64,000 nt of DNA from Hyphomicrobiales bacterium (GCA_028339975.1 JAOLDG010000001.1:136740-200739); one strand, 5' to 3'; counted from the first letter of the stretch, positions 26,976-37,396 are shown. Notes: generated by a model from the sequence alone, not told the origin. Made by a program: numbers and translations.

Positions 26976-28778
26976 TTAATTTTCATCAAATTTAAGTGCA
27001 GAAATGAATGCTTCTTGAGGAATATTTACATTACCAAATTCTCGCATTCTTTTTTTACCTTTCTTTTGTTTTTCTAAAAGCTTTTTCTTTCGTGTCACAT
27101 CACCCCCATACAACTTTTCTGTAACATCTTTTCGGTAGGGTGCAATTGTCTCCCTAGCAACAACTCTAGCACCTATGGCAGCTTGTACGGGAACTTTAAA
27201 TTGATGTCTTGGTATTAGCTCTTTTAACTTTTTACACATAGCTCTTCCTCGCATATCAGCTCTTTCTGAATGCACAATAATTGATAAAGCATCAACAATT
27301 TCTGAATTTACTAAAATTGTCATTTTTACAAGTTTTTCTGCCTTATATGAATCCATCTGCCAATCAAAACTAGCATAGCCGCTTGAAATTGACTTAAGTC
27401 GGTCATAAAAATCAAAAACTACCTCATTAAGGGGGAGATCATAAACAACCATAGCTCTATTGCCGGCATATGTAAGCTCTACTTGATTTCCTCGCCTATC
27501 CTCACATAACTTGAGTACTGCTCCAAGATATTCATCGGGTACTAATATCGTTGCCTTGATCCAAGGCTCTTCAATATAATTAATTAAACTAGGGTCAGGC
27601 ATATCAGCAGGATTGTGGAGATCTATAAAGGTTCCATCATTTAAATATATCTTATAAATAACACTTGGTGCAGTTGTTATAAGATCGATATCAAATTCTC
27701 TCTCAATTCTCTCTCTAACAATTTCAAGGTGAAGTAAACCAAGAAATCCACACCTAAAACCAAATCCAAGAGCAGCTGAATTTTCAGTTTCATGTTGGAA
27801 GCTAGAATCATTGAGGCTCAATTTCTCAATGGACTCTCTTAGGTCTTCGAATTCACCACTATCAACAGGGAATAAACCACAAAAAACCGATGGCTGTGAT
27901 GGCTTGAATCCTTTTAGGGTATCTTTGCAAGGTTTTCTATCATCAGTAATTGTGTCCCCAACTTGGGTATCAGAAACAGTTTTTATTCCTGCAATTATGT
28001 AACCTAATTCTCCTGGTCCCAACTTATTAACTGAAACTTTTTTAGGTGTAAATATCCCAATATCATCAATTTCATAAGTACTATTTGTTCCAACCATTTT
28101 AATTTTTTGACCTTTTGTTAAAGTCCCATCAATTACTCTAACCAATACAACAACTCCAAGGTATGAGTCATACCAGCTATCTACTAGAAGTGCTTTTGTT
28201 GGTTCATCATTTGATCCTTTAGGCTGCGGTAATCTACTTATTAAGGCTTCAAATATATCATCAATACCTTCCCCCGTTTTTGCTGAAACGAATATTGCAT
28301 CAGAAGCATCTATTCCAATTACATCTTCAATTTGAGCGCATACTTTTTCAGGCTCAGCCGCCGGCAGATCAATTTTATTTATTATAGGAATAATTTCATG
28401 ATTTAATTCAATGGCTTGATATACATTGGCAAGAGTTTGAGCCTCAACACCTTGAGTTGAATCGACAACTAAAATTGACCCTTCGCAAGCAGATAACGAT
28501 CGACTAACCTCATAAGCAAAATCAACATGACCAGGTGTATCTATCAGATTTAGTTGATAGATCTCATTATTTTTCGCTTTATATTCAAGCCTGACTGTTT
28601 GAGCTTTTATTGTGATGCCACGCTCACGCTCAATATCCATGGTATCAAGAACTTGCTCTTTCATTTCTCTCTCAGTAAGACCATCACAACTTTGTATCAG
28701 CCTATCAGCCAATGTTGATTTACCATGATCAATATGAGCAATTATAGAGAAGTTACGAATATTTTTGGTGTCTGTCAT
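26976..28778 (-). CDS. lepA: Elongation factor 4 (back-translocating GTPase LepA)
   Basis: This ribosome-associated GTPase of 600 residues acts in initiation and elongation under stress. It has the G1 motif AHIDHGKST, the switch II region DTPGHVDF and NKIDLPAA, followed by EF-G-like domains and the LepA-specific C-terminal domain with [22 protein letters not shown]. Length and motifs are normal. It is followed leftward by tRNA-Ser and preceded by pheT with a 32-nt gap, so it may extend the infC-to-pheT operon. Confidence 0.97.
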   Translation of the reverse strand: MTDTKNIRNFSIIAHIDHGKSTLADRLIQSCDGLTEREMKEQVLDTMDIERERGITIKAQTVRLEYKAKNNEIYQLNLIDTPGHVDFAYEVSRSLSACEGSILVVDSTQGVEAQTLANVYQAIELNHEIIPIINKIDLPAAEPEKVCAQIEDVIGIDASDAIFVSAKTGEGIDDIFEALISRLPQPKGSNDEPTKALLVDSWYDSYLGVVVLVRVIDGTLTKGQKIKMVGTNSTYEIDDIGIFTPKKVSVNKLGPGELGYIIAGIKTVSDTQVGDTITDDRKPCKDTLKGFKPSQPSVFCGLFPVDSGEFEDLRESIEKLSLNDSSFQHETENSAALGFGFRCGFLGLLHLEIVRERIEREFDIDLITTAPSVIYKIYLNDGTFIDLHNPADMPDPSLINYIEEPWIKATILVPDEYLGAVLKLCEDRRGNQVELTYAGNRAMVVYDLPLNEVVFDFYDRLKSISSGYASFDWQMDSYKAEKLVKMTILVNSEIVDALSIIVHSERADMRGRAMCKKLKELIPRHQFKVPVQAAIGARVVARETIAPYRKDVTEKLYGGDVTRKKKLLEKQKKGKKRMREFGNVNIPQEAFISALKFDEN

Positions 28779-28810
28779 TGATGAAGGTATACCATAAAAA
28801 AAATTTAAAA

Positions 28811-31192
28811 CTAGCTACGCAATTTTCCTTTAGTCCGTTCTTCAACAGATCTAATAATTTTTTGGGAAATATCTTCAATTTGTTCATCAGTTAAAGTATT
28901 TTCTTTTGGTTGAATTATTACCTCAATAGCTATCGATTTTTCTTTTTCGCCAAGAAATTGATCAAATATTCTAACATCCTTGATAAATTTTTGATCCCCT
29001 TTTTTAGCAGCTGTAATTAAAGATTGAGCTTCTGTGTCATTTGATACTACAAAAGAAAAATCTCTTCTCACTTGCTGGAGATTCGATATATCTGGGGCTA
29101 TATTTTCCTTTGTCTTAATTTTTTGGTTGTTAATTGAGTCAATAAAAATCTCAAATGCCACTGCTGTTTTAAAATCTCTTTCTTTAATAACTTTAGGGTG
29201 TAACTCACCAAAGGATGCTAAAATATCTCCATTACTATTGATAATTTGTCCCGATCTTCCAGGGTGATAATAGTCAGGAGCACTGCGCTCCACCTTATTG
29301 CTATCAGTATTTAAGTTTAATAATTCTAGAACTGATATTACGTCTTCTTTAGCATCAAAGGTATTAACTTTTTCAGATCCTTGCCAATCTTTACCTGACC
29401 CCTGATATCGATTTGTTCCTAATCTTAGCCCAGCAGCTATTGTAATTTGATTTTCTGGCTCAATTCCTTTAAATCCTGGTCCCACCTCAAAGATACCAAT
29501 ATCCATATACCCTCTTTTATAATTTTCATTTCCAATATTCACTAAAGAGGCTAGTGGCGTTGGACGCATTTCAGATAGCTCATCTGATATCGGGTTTATT
29601 ATTTTTAAGCTATTGTTACCACCATCAAATTCAATGGAATGTTTTTTATTGATAAAAGAATATGATATAGTTTCTAGTAAACCTCTGGAAGCAATTGTTC
29701 TCTTTATCATTTTAGCTTGTTTTTGTCTTTTTGTTAAAATAGGTTTTGATGGTTGCTCGAAATTTAATAAGGGTTCTGATGTAATATTATCTAAACCAAA
29801 AATCCTAACAATCTCTTCTACAAGATCAGCTTCTCCAAAAATATCAGGACGCCAGGAAGGTACTATGACATTCCATGATTTTGACACAATAAACCCTAGT
29901 GATTCTAGTATTTTAGTGATTTCATTATTTGGAATTTCTATACCAGTTAATTTATTAACAAGCTTAGGGTTAAATTTAATTTCTTTTGGCTTAAAATCTA
30001 AATTATCAATAAGACAAATTTCTTCTGGCTCTCCACCACATAATTCAAGAATCATCTGGGTTGCCAAATTAAGTCCATCAATTATATACTCAGGATCAAC
30101 ACCTCTCTCAAATCTAAACCTTGAATCTGAAATAATATTTAATTCTCTTCCAGTTAATGAGGTTTCGACTGGATTAAAATAAGCAGACTCTATAAAAACA
30201 TCGGTTGTACTAAGTGTTGATCCAGATTCTTCACCACCCATTATGCCCCCAATACCTAGTATTTTTTCATCGTCAGCAATTACACACATTCCCGGACTTA
30301 ATTCATATTCCTTTCCATCAAGAGCTAAAATTTTCTCTCCTTTTTTTGCATCCCTAGCTCCAATTTTGTTAGAAATTTTGTTTACATCGTATACATGAAG
30401 AGGCCTTCCTCTATCAAAGTTAATAAAATTAGTTATATCAACAAGGCAGTTAATAGATTTCAGTCCTACTGATTCTAGGCGATGAATAAGCCAATCAGGA
30501 CTTTGGTTATTTTTAATATTTTTTATCAACCTTCCGGCAAATATTGAGCAGGGTGCATTGGTTTTTTTGTAGTCCAGAAATACAGGAAAAGTCTTTCCTG
30601 TTGACTTAATGTTCTTAGTATTTTTATTTGATAATTTACCTAATCCAGCAGCAGAAAGGTCTCTTGCTATTCCATAAATACCAAGGCAATCAGGCCTATT
30701 TGGTGTTATAGCAATTTCTATATATGTATCATCTATATCCAATGCTTGAGAAACAGGTGTTCCGGAGCTTATTTTGCTCGATAGCTCCGCTATACCATCA
30801 GAATCATCCCCTAAATTAAGCTCCTGTTTAGAGCAAAGCATTCCTAAAGACTCAACACCTCGTATTTTTGCTTTTTTAAGTTTAATACCTGACTGAGGTA
30901 TGGTCATTCCTATTGGCGCATATACTGTTGTTAATCCCTTAACAGCATTTTTTGCTCCACAAACAATTTCTATTTCTTCAGCCCCAGTATCTACTAAACA
31001 TAGTTGTAATCTATCCGCATCCGGGTGTGGCCTGGTTGATATAATTTTTGCGGCTACAAAGCCATCCAAAATTTCTGCTGGATTGTATGAGTTTTCAACC
31101 TCAAGTCCAATATCGGTCAACTTTCTTAGTATTGTGTCTATATTTTCTTCTGTATCAAGATGTTGTTTTAGCCAAGATAAAGTAAATTTCAT
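28811..31192 (-). CDS. pheT: Phenylalanyl-tRNA synthetase beta subunit
   Basis: This 793-residue subunit pairs with PheS as an (alpha-beta)2 enzyme that charges tRNA-Phe. The N-terminal [12 protein letters not shown], the tRNA-binding EMAP-like domain ([19 protein letters not shown]), the B3/B4 editing region, B5 and a C-terminal ferredoxin-fold anticodon-binding domain (RRDFSFVV) are all recognisable. The start codon overlaps the pheS stop as ATGA, so translation is coupled and the subunits are made in equal amounts. Confidence 0.97.
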   Translation of the reverse strand: MKFTLSWLKQHLDTEENIDTILRKLTDIGLEVENSYNPAEILDGFVAAKIISTRPHPDADRLQLCLVDTGAEEIEIVCGAKNAVKGLTTVYAPIGMTIPQSGIKLKKAKIRGVESLGMLCSKQELNLGDDSDGIAELSSKISSGTPVSQALDIDDTYIEIAITPNRPDCLGIYGIARDLSAAGLGKLSNKNTKNIKSTGKTFPVFLDYKKTNAPCSIFAGRLIKNIKNNQSPDWLIHRLESVGLKSINCLVDITNFINFDRGRPLHVYDVNKISNKIGARDAKKGEKILALDGKEYELSPGMCVIADDEKILGIGGIMGGEESGSTLSTTDVFIESAYFNPVETSLTGRELNIISDSRFRFERGVDPEYIIDGLNLATQMILELCGGEPEEICLIDNLDFKPKEIKFNPKLVNKLTGIEIPNNEITKILESLGFIVSKSWNVIVPSWRPDIFGEADLVEEIVRIFGLDNITSEPLLNFEQPSKPILTKRQKQAKMIKRTIASRGLLETISYSFINKKHSIEFDGGNNSLKIINPISDELSEMRPTPLASLVNIGNENYKRGYMDIGIFEVGPGFKGIEPENQITIAAGLRLGTNRYQGSGKDWQGSEKVNTFDAKEDVISVLELLNLNTDSNKVERSAPDYYHPGRSGQIINSNGDILASFGELHPKVIKERDFKTAVAFEIFIDSINNQKIKTKENIAPDISNLQQVRRDFSFVVSNDTEAQSLITAAKKGDQKFIKDVRIFDQFLGEKEKSIAIEVIIQPKENTLTDEQIEDISQKIIRSVEERTKGKLRS

Positions 31193-32283
31193 TTTCTAAG
31201 ACCCCTTGATAAAGTAGGTATGTCAAGAAACGAAAATCCATAATGATTCAACCACCTTACGTCACCATTAAAAAATGTTCTTAGGTCTGGGATTCCGTAT
31301 TTTAGTTGTGCAAGCCTATCAACACCAAGTCCGAATGCAAAGCCCTGGAATTTATTAGAATCGATATTTGCCGATTTTAATACTTCTGGATGAACCATTC
31401 CAGCTCCAGCAACTTCAAGCCAATCTGATCCATGGCCAACCTTAAGAACTGAGCCCGATCTATCACATAAAACGTCAACTTCAAGGGACGGCTCTGTAAA
31501 CGGAAAATAACTTGGCCTAAGTTTGATTTCTATAGTGTTTATCTCAAAAAAAGACTTAAAAAATGTTTCAAGTGTCCACTTTAAATGTCCAAGGTGAGTA
31601 TCTTTATCTACCACTAGACCTTCGATTTGATGGAACATAGGTGTATGTGTTTGATCAGAGTCACATCTATAAGTTCTTCCAGGTGAAATAAATTTAAAAG
31701 GGGGCTCTCCCTTTTCCATAGTCCGAACTTGTACAGGACTCGTGTGTGTTCTTAGCACAAGTTTTTCACCTTTATCATTTGTATCTGGTAAATAAAATGT
31801 ATCATGCATTTGTCTTGCAGGGTGAGATTCTGGAATATTAAGTGCATTAAAATTATAATGTTCAGTTTCGATATCAGGCCCTTCTTCAATTTGGTAACCA
31901 AGGGAGCCAAAAATTTCTGTTATCTCATCCATGACTTGTGAAACAGGATGAATTTTCCCTGTTTTTGCTTGTTGAGCCTTAACTGGAAGTGTGACATCAA
32001 CCTTTTCTTTAAGAAGTCTTTTATTTAGTTCAATATTTTCAATCTTTTCTTTCTTTTCTGAAATTGAATTAGTTATTATATTTTTTAAATTATTAAGTTT
32101 TGAGCCTTTTTCTTTTTTTTCTTCGTTGCTTAAATTACTCAGCTCTTTCATTAGTAATGAAATTCGGCCTTTTTTTCCTAGCTCAGCAATACGAATTTTT
32201 TCAAGAGAATCTTGGTCACTTGCAGAATTGACTGCATTTAGAATTTCTTTTTCTAATATTTCTGAATCGATCATAAGTTTCAT
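31189..32283 (-). CDS. pheS: Phenylalanyl-tRNA synthetase alpha subunit
   Basis: This 364-residue catalytic subunit has an N-terminal coiled-coil that binds tRNA (residues 1-90). Class II motif 2 lies in TPMFHQIEGLVVD, with substrate-pocket residues in FTEPSLEVDV and motif 3 in GFAFGLGVDRLAQLKY. An ATG three codons inside the chosen start is possible because neither has a strong ribosome binding site. The gene lies 49 nt after rplT and overlaps pheT by 4 nt. No phenylalanine-codon leader peptide is obvious in the rplT-pheS gap. Confidence 0.97.
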   Translation of the reverse strand: MKLMIDSEILEKEILNAVNSASDQDSLEKIRIAELGKKGRISLLMKELSNLSNEEKKEKGSKLNNLKNIITNSISEKKEKIENIELNKRLLKEKVDVTLPVKAQQAKTGKIHPVSQVMDEITEIFGSLGYQIEEGPDIETEHYNFNALNIPESHPARQMHDTFYLPDTNDKGEKLVLRTHTSPVQVRTMEKGEPPFKFISPGRTYRCDSDQTHTPMFHQIEGLVVDKDTHLGHLKWTLETFFKSFFEINTIEIKLRPSYFPFTEPSLEVDVLCDRSGSVLKVGHGSDWLEVAGAGMVHPEVLKSANIDSNKFQGFAFGLGVDRLAQLKYGIPDLRTFFNGDVRWLNHYGFSFLDIPTLSRGLRK

Positions 32284-32332
32284 CCAATAACTAAAAGTGC
32301 ATCAAATAATGAAGCTTAGCACAAATTTAGTT

Positions 32333-32689
32333 TTATTTTAATGAAGCTTGAGCTTTTTCAACTAATTTTTGAAAACTTACTGCATCAGATATTGCTAATT
32401 CAGCCAGAACTTTTCTATCAATTTCAATTCCTGCCCTTGTAAGGCCATTGATAAATTGTCCATAGGTTGAACCATTTAATCTTGCTGCTGCATTTATTCT
32501 TTGTATCCATAAAGATCTAAAGTTTCTTTTTCTAACCTTTCTATCTCGATATGCATACTGACCAGCTTTTTCAACTGCTTGATTGGCAATTCTGAAAGTA
32601 TTCTTTCTTCGTCCCCAATAACCTTTAGCACTTTTTATTACTTTTCTATGTCTAGCGTGACTTGCTGGACCACCTTTTACACGAGCCAT
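32333..32689 (-). CDS. rplT: 50S ribosomal protein L20
   Basis: This 118-residue L20 opens MARVKGG and contains [10 protein letters not shown] and [14 protein letters not shown], the classic family sequence. It is needed for early 50S assembly and in many bacteria represses its own operon by binding mRNA upstream of rpmI. GGGAGATATAG gives a good ribosome binding site. It follows rpmI by 10 nt. Confidence 0.98.
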   Translation of the reverse strand: MARVKGGPASHARHRKVIKSAKGYWGRRKNTFRIANQAVEKAGQYAYRDRKVRKRNFRSLWIQRINAAARLNGSTYGQFINGLTRAGIEIDRKVLAELAISDAVSFQKLVEKAQASLK

Positions 32690-32699
32690 CTATATCTCC

Positions 32700-32897
32700 C
32701 TATGCGTATGGCAGGAATTTTTTTACTATCCTGCTGTCAGAATCGGAGAGGACAGAAGTTCCTCGTTTATTCCGGATTTGTTTTGGAGTTCTTTTAATCA
32801 TACCATGCCTTTTACCTGCATGAGCACGAATAACTTTACCTGAACCTGTAACTTTGAAGCGCTTTTTTGCTCCACTCTTTGTCTTCAACTTGGGCAT
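32700..32897 (-). CDS. rpmI: 50S ribosomal protein L35
   Basis: This 65-residue L35 opens [20 protein letters not shown] and has the HAGKRHGM segment, matching the family along its full length. It lies between infC and rplT in the standard order. A 125-nt leader separates it from infC and holds a GC-rich hairpin that may be an L20 operator. Confidence 0.98.
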   Translation of the reverse strand: MPKLKTKSGAKKRFKVTGSGKVIRAHAGKRHGMIKRTPKQIRNKRGTSVLSDSDSRIVKKFLPYA

Positions 32898-32952
32898 TTT
32901 GCGTTCTCCTATATTTAATTATCATTAAAGGAATAAGCTTTTTAGATAAACA

Positions 32953-32967
32953 CGGCATGCCCTGCCG
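32953..32967 (-). promoter_or_regulatory. GC-rich hairpin in the infC-rpmI gap, possible L20 operator
   Basis: CGGCA (32953-32957) pairs with TGCCG (32963-32967) around a 5-nt loop in the 125-nt infC-rpmI gap. In this AT-rich sequence a compact GC stem stands out. L20 autoregulation at this position is known in other bacteria; that this hairpin is the site is inference. Confidence 0.35.
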
Positions 32968-33022
32968 GATCATCTACAGGTGGTTTATATTACTTTTAAA
33001 AATAATTCAACTAAAAGAAATC

Positions 33023-33559
33023 TTATCTAGGCGCTAAAACCATAATCATTTGCCTACCCTCAAATTTAGGATCAAGTTCTACTTTTGCAATCTGATCAAT
33101 TTCTTCTTTGACTTTCTGTAAAAGAGAGGCCCCTCTGTCTTGGTGAGCCATTTCTCTCCCTCTAAATCTAAGGGTAACTTTTACCTTATCCCCTTCAGAA
33201 AGAAATTTTTCCACACTTCTCATTTTTACCTGATAGTCATGTACATCAATATTGGGGCGAAGTTTAATTTCCTTAATGGCTATAGTTTTTTGCTTCTTTT
33301 TTGCTTGATTGGCTTTTTTCTGACTTTCAAATTTATATTTTCCATAATCCATAACCTTGCAGACAGGCGGATTTGTTTTAGGAGATATTTCAACAAGATC
33401 TAACCCTTGTGCCTTTGCTACTTCAATGGCCTGAGGGGTTAATACATTACCTTTTTTTTCACCAGAAGCGTCTATTAAGAGAACTTCTTCAGCGGTAATT
33501 TGTTCATTGACCCGCGGTCCTTTTGAGGAAGGCGGTGTCGAGCTATATTGTCTACTTAT
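33023..33559 (-). CDS. infC: Translation initiation factor IF-3, non-canonical ATA start
   Basis: IF-3 binds the 30S subunit and proofreads start codons. The recognised frame gives 178 residues with [28 protein letters not shown] and a C-terminal [11 protein letters not shown] domain, a full-length factor. The first ATG (33350-33352) would remove the whole N-terminal domain. Between the in-frame TAA upstream and PRVNE there is no ATG, GTG, TTG or CTG. The ATA at 33557-33559 lies 8 nt after AAGGAG (33568-33573) and is the best start. Rare start codons in infC are a known means of self-control. It leads the infC-rpmI-rplT-pheST operon. Confidence 0.9.
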   Translation of the reverse strand: MSRQYSSTPPSSKGPRVNEQITAEEVLLIDASGEKKGNVLTPQAIEVAKAQGLDLVEISPKTNPPVCKVMDYGKYKFESQKKANQAKKKQKTIAIKEIKLRPNIDVHDYQVKMRSVEKFLSEGDKVKVTLRFRGREMAHQDRGASLLQKVKEEIDQIAKVELDPKFEGRQMIMVLAPR

Positions 33560-33583
33560 GGAAAATTCTCCTTATTTATTAAA

Positions 33584-33622
33584 TTTACAACCTAAGATTG
33601 CTTTCTGAGCAAATCATGTCAA
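33584..33622 (-). promoter_or_regulatory. Putative promoter of the infC operon
   Basis: On the minus strand TTGCTC (33607-33612) and TGTAAA (33584-33589) are 17 nt apart, just downstream of the glycosyltransferase stop and 25 nt before infC. A TTGACA at 33617-33622 overlaps the region but has no good -10. The -35 hexamer is the same as that of the rpmF promoter candidate. Confidence 0.35.
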
Positions 33623-33630
33623 GAAATTCA

Positions 33631-34806
33631 TTAAGAAATTAAAAGTCTATTGTAAACCTCTAGTGTTTTTTTACACATAGTTTCAAGTGAAAAATTATTT
33701 TTTACATTTAAAATCGCTCTCTCTTTTATTTCCTGCAGATCTTCATCCTTCATCTTAATTACTAACTTTATTTGATGAGCAAGCTCCTCACTATTATTTG
33801 GTTTTATCTTAAAACCTGTAGAATCTTGTCCACTTTTTATTGTTTCTTTTACTGCACCAGCATTACTCGATATTATTATTTTTCCTGATGCTTGTGCTTC
33901 TATCGGAATTCTTCCAAAAGGCTCAGGTTGAATCGACGGAGATAAGATTATATTGGATGCCTGGTAAGCCAGCGGCATATTTTCAACTTGTCCTATTAAC
34001 TTTATTTTATCGTCAAGTGAGAGGGATGCAATTGTTTCCTTAAGATTTTGAATATATCTTTCACTACCTTTTTGATTTCCGGCAAATAAGCATATTATAT
34101 TTTTAAAAAACTCTTCTTTCTTTAGAAGATCTATAGCCTTGATAACAACTTCATGACCCTTCCACCTAGTTAATCTTGCAGGAAGCAAAAGTATAATTTT
34201 ATTTTGGTCAAAAACTTTCCATTCATTTTTAATATTTATCTTTTCTTCATCTGAGAAATTTGAGGCCTTAAAGTTGTCAGTATTGACGCCTCTAGGGATA
34301 ATATCAATTTTTTCTTTATCAATTTTGTATATTTTATTTATATTTTCTGCCGTATAATTTGAGTTTGCAATCAGTGCATTTCCTTTATGCATAATAGAAT
34401 TATATTTTTTCTTAAACCAGGATGAGTTACTCACATGACCGTGCCAGGTTGTAACAATTGGTATTTTTAAGCTTCTTGCTGCAAATATTGCCGACCAAGC
34501 AGGAGCCCTTGATCTAACATGAATAAGATCAATTTTTTTTTCTATAAATAATTTTTTTAATTCAATAATATTTTTGATAATTAAAAAAGGATTTTTTTTA
34601 TCAATAGGATGTTTAACTACCTCTATATTTAATTTTTCTAACTCCTTGATAAGTTTACCACCTGAGGTAAGGACTAAGGAAGTATAATTTGTATTTTTTA
34701 AAAATGCAGTTATTTCTAATACAGTTCTTTCAGCCCCACCGATTTCCATACTAGGAATTATTTGCAATATTCTTTTATTTTTATGACTAGTATATGAATA
34801 TGACAT
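33631..34806 (-). CDS. Glycosyltransferase family 4 protein
   Basis: This 391-residue GT-B fold enzyme has an N-terminal acceptor domain with PSMEIGGAERTVLE and a C-terminal donor domain. The donor domain has PARLTRWKGHEVVI and the family EX7E motif in QPEPFGRIPIEAQASG. It transfers a sugar from a nucleotide donor, most likely in LPS or capsule synthesis, but donor and acceptor are unknown. No other glycan-assembly genes are adjacent. Its start lies only 13 nt from the divergent hydrolase start, so its promoter must lie inside that gene or it may be leaderless. Confidence 0.88.
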   Translation of the reverse strand: MSYSYTSHKNKRILQIIPSMEIGGAERTVLEITAFLKNTNYTSLVLTSGGKLIKELEKLNIEVVKHPIDKKNPFLIIKNIIELKKLFIEKKIDLIHVRSRAPAWSAIFAARSLKIPIVTTWHGHVSNSSWFKKKYNSIMHKGNALIANSNYTAENINKIYKIDKEKIDIIPRGVNTDNFKASNFSDEEKINIKNEWKVFDQNKIILLLPARLTRWKGHEVVIKAIDLLKKEEFFKNIICLFAGNQKGSERYIQNLKETIASLSLDDKIKLIGQVENMPLAYQASNIILSPSIQPEPFGRIPIEAQASGKIIISSNAGAVKETIKSGQDSTGFKIKPNNSEELAHQIKLVIKMKDEDLQEIKERAILNVKNNFSLETMCKKTLEVYNRLLIS

Positions 34807-34819
34807 GTAAAATAAACCT

Positions 34820-35581
34820 ATGAAAAAAATATATGATACTTTAAAAACCTCAAATAATAATTCTATAGCCTATATTTATGAATATAGCCCTCAGAATAAA
34901 CATAATATTATTTGGTTTGGTGGTTTATTTTCAGATATGAATGGGACTAAGGCTAAGGCTGTTTCAGGCTATGCAAAAAAAAATAACTTAAACTTTTGTA
35001 GATTTGATTATTCTGGCCATGGAAAATCATCAAAAAATTTTGAAGATTGTAATATTTCTCAATGGCTTGAGGATAGTCTTTCAATTATTGATAAGATTTG
35101 TATTGGTCCTCAGATTTTTATTGGCTCGTCGATGGGGGGCTGGCTTTCTTTACTGGCAGCATTAAAAAGAAAGGATAGGGTTAGGGGTATTATTTTATTA
35201 GCACCAGCTGTGGATATGACTCAAAACTTAATGTGGAATAATTTTTCAAATGAAGAAAAAAAAATATTAAATGAAAAGGGCTACTTAGAAAAAAAGAACG
35301 AAGGTTATGATTCTAGTTATAACATAACATATCAATTAATAGAGGACGGAAGAAAGCATTTATTGCTCTTGGATACTATTAAATTAGACTGCCCAATAAG
35401 AATTATCCACGGAATGAAGGATAAGTCTGTGCCTTGGAAATTAACTCACACAATAAGCAGCTCTTTGTCGTCAAAAAATATTATAAAAACCTTTATTAAG
35501 GATGGGGACCATAGCCTCTCAAGAAAAATTGACTTAAATTATTTATTTTTTTCAATAAATGAAATAGCCTCAAAAACCTGA
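34820..35581 (+). CDS. Alpha/beta hydrolase
   Basis: This 253-residue cytosolic serine hydrolase has the nucleophile elbow GSSMGG with Ser104. The acid is probably in IIHGMKDKSVPW and the catalytic His in KDGDHSLSR. The DYSGHGKS strand-turn is typical of esterase and lipase folds. The closest groups are carboxylesterases and palmitoyl-thioesterase-like (ABHD10-type) proteins of alphaproteobacteria; the substrate is not predictable. It has no clear ribosome binding site and starts 13 nt from the divergent glycosyltransferase gene. Confidence 0.82.
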   Translation: MKKIYDTLKTSNNNSIAYIYEYSPQNKHNIIWFGGLFSDMNGTKAKAVSGYAKKNNLNFCRFDYSGHGKSSKNFEDCNISQWLEDSLSIIDKICIGPQIFIGSSMGGWLSLLAALKRKDRVRGIILLAPAVDMTQNLMWNNFSNEEKKILNEKGYLEKKNEGYDSSYNITYQLIEDGRKHLLLLDTIKLDCPIRIIHGMKDKSVPWKLTHTISSSLSSKNIIKTFIKDGDHSLSRKIDLNYLFFSINEIASKT

Positions 35582-35587
35582 ATAACT

Positions 35588-36730
35588 CTAATTTCGTATC
35601 CATTCATCTCTAACTGTAACATCATTTTCGAATGGTAAAAATTTTTTCCTAAGTATATTTAATTCATTATCTTTTAATATTTGATTAATCGCCCATACAG
35701 CAGCTCCCCTTACAATTGGAGATTCATCCCTAAGGTTTCGTTTAATATATGAGACGGAACTTAGTGATTTTGAATTTCCTAGCGCAATAAGAACATTACG
35801 AAGAAATCTATTACGGCCAATTCTTTTTATTGGCGACTTTGAAAACATTAATCGAAAATCCTTATCATTTAGTAGCGATAATTTATTTAAACTAAGAGAT
35901 TTTTCATTGTGCTTTGATGAAAACTTCATTTCATTTGATATTTTTGCAAACTTATTCCAAGGGCATACAGCCAAGCAATCATCGCAACCATATATTCTAT
36001 TACCGATTTTTGATCTTAGGTTTCTAGGAATAACTCCTTTATGTTCTATTGTTAGGTATGAAATACATTTTCTGGCATCAAGTTTATAAGGCTCTTGAAA
36101 TGCCTGCGTAGGGCAAATATCCACACAGCTATTACAGTTACCACAATGATCCAACTCTTCCTCATCAGGCTCTATAGTTATATTTGTATAAATTGATCCA
36201 AGAAATAACCAAGACCCAAATTCTCTTGAGACTAAGTTAGTATGCTTGCCTTGCCAACCTATGCCAGCTTTTTGAGCAAGATGTTTTTCCATGACAGGAG
36301 CAGTATCAACAAATACTTTAATTTCTGACTCTATTTCCTGAATAAGCCAGCGGCCTAATTTTTTTAATTTTTTTTTAATAATATCATGATAATCATCGCC
36401 TCTAGCGTAGACAGATATATTGCCTGTATTCTTGTGTTTAATATTTTCTAGTGGGTCATGATCTGGTGCATAATTCATACCAAGCATTATAATACTTTCA
36501 ACATCATTCCAGAGTTTTTTAGGGGACTTTCTTCTCTCTTTTTTATTTTCAAGCCAATCCATTTCTCCATGTAATTTTTCTAGAAGGAATTTATCAAAAT
36601 AGTCTTTATTTTTTTTATCAACCTTAGGTTTTGTGATTTTAATTACATCAAATCCAATTTCTTTTGATTTTTCAATTATAGATTTCTTTAGATTAGGTGA
36701 TAATTTTTTTTTAGAAGTCGAGTAAGGCAT
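35588..36730 (-). CDS. queG: Epoxyqueuosine reductase QueG
   Basis: This cobalamin-dependent iron-sulfur enzyme reduces epoxyqueuosine to queuosine in tRNA, the last step of Q synthesis. The protein of about 380 residues has an N-terminal reductase-like domain with PVMEKHLAQKAGIGWQGKHTNLV. Two [4Fe-4S] motifs follow, CGNCNSCVDICP and CDDCLAVCPWNK, then a C-terminal HEAT-like tail (SPIVRGAAVWAI). I use the ATG at 36728-36730, preceded by AGAGGA; it overlaps the GST gene by 20 nt. gluQRS, a second tRNA queuosine modifier, is also in the window. Confidence 0.93.
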   Translation of the reverse strand: MPYSTSKKKLSPNLKKSIIEKSKEIGFDVIKITKPKVDKKNKDYFDKFLLEKLHGEMDWLENKKERRKSPKKLWNDVESIIMLGMNYAPDHDPLENIKHKNTGNISVYARGDDYHDIIKKKLKKLGRWLIQEIESEIKVFVDTAPVMEKHLAQKAGIGWQGKHTNLVSREFGSWLFLGSIYTNITIEPDEEELDHCGNCNSCVDICPTQAFQEPYKLDARKCISYLTIEHKGVIPRNLRSKIGNRIYGCDDCLAVCPWNKFAKISNEMKFSSKHNEKSLSLNKLSLLNDKDFRLMFSKSPIKRIGRNRFLRNVLIALGNSKSLSSVSYIKRNLRDESPIVRGAAVWAINQILKDNELNILRKKFLPFENDVTVRDEWIRN

Positions 36731-37382
36731 AATTTCCTCTTGGGGGAATACCGACAATTTTATCAGTTAAGATTGATCGGAAACTTGGCCTACTCTTTAT
36801 CCTTGAATACCATAATCTTATTTCAGGAAATTTTTCCCAGGGTATATCACCTAAATAATCCAAACAAGAAATATGTGATGCCGCTGTTAAATCTGCAATT
36901 TCAATTTTATTTGCTACAAGCCAAAACCTTCTTTCTAATAAATATTCCATATATTTTAGATGATTGTTCATGCTATTTATAGCTAGCCGGATTAAATCTG
37001 TGTCAGGAAGACCACCACCTTTTTCAACGGTCCTAAATCTTTTCTCAACCCTCTCATTTATAATTATTCTACTAACTTCCTTGTAGAATTTATTATCAAA
37101 CCAATCAATTAATCTCCTATTTTCTGCCCTAATTCTAATATCATTAGGAAGAATATTTTCATATTTATGTTCTACATATTCTGTAATTGAGTAATGTCCG
37201 CAAAAAGTAACATCGTCAAATAGAAGAACTGGGACTTCACCAGATGGATTTAATTTTATAAATTCCTTACGATTTTCCCAATATCTTTCTACTATTAAGT
37301 CTAGGCCAATTTTTTGCTCACCTAATATTAATCTTACTTTTCTACTAAAAGGGCATAATGGATAATGGTATAAGGTTGTCAT
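36711..37382 (-). CDS. Glutathione S-transferase family protein
   Basis: This protein of about 223 residues has an N-terminal thioredoxin-like domain (TLYHYPLCPFSRKVRLIL, with Cys10) and the glutathione-binding cis-proline GEVPVL, followed by the helical C-terminal domain. CPFS suggests Cys-type chemistry of the beta or omega classes. The ATG at 37380-37382 is preferred over a GTG three codons upstream. It ends inside queG, so the two are co-transcribed. The substrate is unknown. Confidence 0.85.
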   Translation of the reverse strand: MTTLYHYPLCPFSRKVRLILGEQKIGLDLIVERYWENRKEFIKLNPSGEVPVLLFDDVTFCGHYSITEYVEHKYENILPNDIRIRAENRRLIDWFDNKFYKEVSRIIINERVEKRFRTVEKGGGLPDTDLIRLAINSMNNHLKYMEYLLERRFWLVANKIEIADLTAASHISCLDYLGDIPWEKFPEIRLWYSRIKSRPSFRSILTDKIVGIPPRGNYALLDF

Positions 37383-37396
37383 TTTTATCACTAAGA

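Noticed and set aside
29613-30182. 189-codon open frame on the plus strand
   Set aside because: It lies wholly antisense within pheT, matches no family I know and has low-complexity composition. It is a shadow of the real gene.
32284-32332. Phenylalanine attenuator before pheS
   Set aside because: The 49-nt gap has no run of Phe codons and no terminator hairpin.
33023-33352. IF-3 as a 109-residue protein from the first ATG
   Set aside because: This would delete the N-terminal domain, whose conserved sequence is plainly encoded upstream in the same frame.
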